The position numbers and the translations under genes were made by a program. From an uncultured Oscillospiraceae bacterium (lineage in GTDB: Bacteria; Bacillota; Clostridia; Oscillospirales; JAAYXM01), in the NCBI GenBank assembly GCA_934446465.1, contig CAKSEF010000037.1, positions 1 to 16,403 of the forward strand: DNA of 16,403 nucleotides. Reading direction: 5' to 3'. Below, piece by piece: positions 14,547 through 16,403 of the stretch. Within the stretch, counting starts at the first letter, position 1. Every line of letters starts with the position of its first letter. The notes under the pieces were generated by a model. It was not told where the DNA came from, ran no database searches, and worked only from the letters and a program-made list of their open reading frames with translations.

Positions 14547-15248
14547 ATGGCAACTCGAGTTCTGATAATTGAGGACGACCCGAACATTGCGGAGCTTATA
14601 CGGCTTTATCTCGAAAAAGATTCTTTTGAAGTCAGTATCGCTTCTGACGGAAAAGCGGGAATCGAGGCTTTTTTGAAGAAGAAGCCGGACATTATACTTC
14701 TTGATATTATGCTCCCCGAAATGGACGGATGGTCCGTGTGCCGCGAAATACGAAAAAATGATAAAACTCCCATAATAATGCTTACGGCGAAAGGCGAAAC
14801 TATTGACAAGGTTACCGGACTTGAGCTCGGTGCGGATGATTATATCTCAAAGCCGTTTGATATGAAAGAGGTTATTGCACGTATTCATGCCGTGCTTCGG
14901 AGATACAACGGCGAGGATTCCAACTCTGATGCGCCGTCTGATATAAAGACATTTGACAATCTTGTCATAAATATGTCGGCGTATGAGGTTACGGTCAAGG
15001 GTAAAAAAGTGGATATGCCTCCAAAGGAGCTTGAGCTTCTCAATTATCTTGCATCTCACCCGAACCGTGTGTTCACAAGAAACCAGCTTCTTGACGATGT
15101 GTGGGGCTTCGAATACTTCGGAGATTCGAGAACTGTCGATGTGCATGTAAAGAGACTCCGTGAAAAAATTGACGGTGCAAGCGACAAGTGGTCTTTAAAA
15201 ACCGTTTGGGGCGTAGGTTATAAATTTGAACTAAAAGACGGCGAATGA
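14547..15248 (+). CDS. OmpR/PhoB-family two-component response regulator
   Basis: The 233-residue protein has a receiver domain (residues ~4-120) with the acidic pair Glu9/Asp10-Asp11, phospho-acceptor Asp53 (ILLDIMLPEMDGW), Thr80 (MLTAKGE) and Lys102 (SKPFD), followed by a winged-helix DNA-binding domain (~135-230) with the recognition segment DSRTVDVHVKRLREKI. It is a transcription factor switched on by phosphorylation. The start at 14547 follows AAGGAGG; an in-frame ATG at 14451 would overlap the promoter and operator. The sensor kinase follows after 10 bases, so the two are co-expressed. The pair resembles PhoP-PhoR or WalRK in layout, but the regulon cannot be named from sequence. Confidence 0.95.
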   Translation: MATRVLIIEDDPNIAELIRLYLEKDSFEVSIASDGKAGIEAFLKKKPDIILLDIMLPEMDGWSVCREIRKNDKTPIIMLTAKGETIDKVTGLELGADDYISKPFDMKEVIARIHAVLRRYNGEDSNSDAPSDIKTFDNLVINMSAYEVTVKGKKVDMPPKELELLNYLASHPNRVFTRNQLLDDVWGFEYFGDSRTVDVHVKRLREKIDGASDKWSLKTVWGVGYKFELKDGE

Positions 15249-15258
15249 GGGTGTATTT

Positions 15259-16403
15259 GTGAAACTTTTATACAAGTATTTTCTTATGGTTGCAATTCCG
15301 CTCGTCATCTGCATTTCGGTAATAGGAACCGGATTATCATTTCAAATGTACAACTATTCTGTTTCCGAAAAACACACAACCCTTGACCGTGCGGCAAGGC
15401 GTGTGTCATCGCTTACAAAAGAACTCATTGAAAACTATACGATTTCCCGCGAAAAAATGCTTCGCACAGTTATAACTTCAATGACCGATGAAGGAAAAAT
15501 CCATGTCATCATCTGCGACAGCTCGGGTCAGGTTATAATAACATCGGACAAATACGGAAGCAGATACGTCGGTTCGTATATAGGCTCGGATGTTCTGGAA
15601 AAAACGCGTTCTTCAAGCGAATTTTCTTCAATCGGTACCCTCGGTGGTATTTATTCGGGAAAGAATTACTCGGTCGGACTTCCCATTCAAGGTTCAAACG
15701 GCAGTGTAATTGCCTATACATACGCAACAACTTCGATTGACAATGTTCAATCGCTTATGACGTATGTTATACGGCTATTCGCGTTCCTCTCCATTCTTGT
15801 ATTCATCTTTGTCGCAATAGCTTCATACTTCATTGTAAGGCGCATGACGCTCCCGTTAAAGCAGATTTCGGATGCTTCAAAAAAATTTGCGATGGGCGAT
15901 TTCAAGACGAGAGTTCCTGTCCAGTCCTGTGATGAAATCGGAGAACTGACTGTAGCATTTAATAATATGGCCGATTCTCTCGAAAAATCAGAGGAACTCA
16001 GAAGGTCTTTTGTCGCAAATGTATCGCATGAGCTGCGTTCGCCGATGACGTCCATAGGCGGGTTTGTTGACGGAATACTTGACGGCACGATACCAAAAGA
16101 AAACGCAGAACATTATCTCGGAATTGTATCGTCTGAGATTCACCGACTGTCAAGACTTGTCAGCAGAATGCTCGATATAACAGTACTTCAAGGTACCGAT
16201 ATAACAGCCCAAAGCACGTATTTTGATTCATGTGAATTGTGCAGACGTGCGGTTCTGAGTTTTGAACAGCGCCTTGACTCAAAGAATATCTCGGCAGAGC
16301 TCAACATTCCCGAAAGCCCTATAACAATTTTTGCAAACGAGGATTCAATATATCAGGTCATATATAATCTCATCGACAATGCAATCAAGTTTTCGGAAAA
16401 CGG
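15259..16403 (+). CDS. Membrane sensor histidine kinase (partial, cut by the window end)
   Basis: At least 381 residues are visible. A first membrane helix (~8-30) and a second (~168-193) bracket an extracellular sensor of about 135 residues with a PAS/Cache-like pattern (HVIICDSSGQVIITSDKYG, then YSVGLPIQGSNGSVIAYTYA). A HAMP linker follows (~190-242: RRMTLPLKQIS, DEIGELTVAFNNMAD), then the HisKA dimerisation domain with phospho-acceptor His257 in FVANVSHELRSPMTSIGGF, and the start of the ATPase domain with the N-box YNLIDNAIKFSEN (Asn370, Asn374). The G boxes lie beyond the window. The start is a GTG at 15259, ten bases after the response regulator stop, with an AGGGTG ribosome binding site overlapping that stop. 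The ligand sensed is unknown. Confidence 0.93.
   Translation, partial: MKLLYKYFLMVAIPLVICISVIGTGLSFQMYNYSVSEKHTTLDRAARRVSSLTKELIENYTISREKMLRTVITSMTDEGKIHVIICDSSGQVIITSDKYGSRYVGSYIGSDVLEKTRSSSEFSSIGTLGGIYSGKNYSVGLPIQGSNGSVIAYTYATTSIDNVQSLMTYVIRLFAFLSILVFIFVAIASYFIVRRMTLPLKQISDASKKFAMGDFKTRVPVQSCDEIGELTVAFNNMADSLEKSEELRRSFVANVSHELRSPMTSIGGFVDGILDGTIPKENAEHYLGIVSSEIHRLSRLVSRMLDITVLQGTDITAQSTYFDSCELCRRAVLSFEQRLDSKNISAELNIPESPITIFANEDSIYQVIYNLIDNAIKFSEN

Overview
The window reads as chromosomal DNA from an anaerobic, Gram-positive-type member of the Bacillota, most likely class Clostridia. The evidence is moderate GC, strong AGGAGG-type ribosome binding sites, TTGAAA/TATAAT-like promoters, a Clostridia-style 444-residue glucose-6-phosphate isomerase, RecD2, a SpoIID/LytB-family protein and a RibU-type ECF transporter under an FMN riboswitch. 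Most of it is housekeeping or envelope functions. I see no phage, insertion sequence, CRISPR array, tRNA or rRNA, and no obvious new multi-gene system. The unexplained signals are mainly RNA structures, one small ORF and an abnormal junction at the left edge.

Left edge (1-1151): the first ~360 bases are an open minus-strand fragment of a repetitive, probably secreted protein. It meets head-on the C-terminal part of a glycoside hydrolase family 20 protein on the plus strand. Both lack their N-terminal coding part at the same point (~340-366), so this is either a rearrangement breakpoint or an assembly chimera. A strong terminator (1114-1151) closes the block.

1153-5513, plus strand: tgt (queuine/preQ1 tRNA-ribosyltransferase) with its own promoter and a ~120-base leader; a secreted SpoIID/LytB-domain protein with its own promoter; then an ArsC/Spx-like thioredoxin-fold protein and a Cof-type HAD phosphatase, probably co-transcribed. 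A hairpin at 5482-5513 ends this group.

5526-7477, minus strand: a small P-loop protein of unknown function behind a structured leader, and upstream of it pgi with a near-consensus promoter. htrA (7586-8761, plus) diverges from pgi and converges on mreB (8902-9933, minus), with two hairpins between them.

9969-14412, minus strand: mreB with its own promoter. Upstream lie comF and recD2 in one operon, preceded by a 54-residue membrane micro-ORF not listed in standard gene lengths and overlapping recD2, and by a small multidrug-export-family membrane protein with a TTG start. ribU, with its FMN riboswitch, lies furthest upstream.

14455-16403, plus strand: an OmpR/PhoB-type response regulator and its HAMP/HisKA sensor kinase (cut by the window end), read from a promoter preceded by 11-bp-periodic TTTACA-like repeats that look like an autoregulatory operator.
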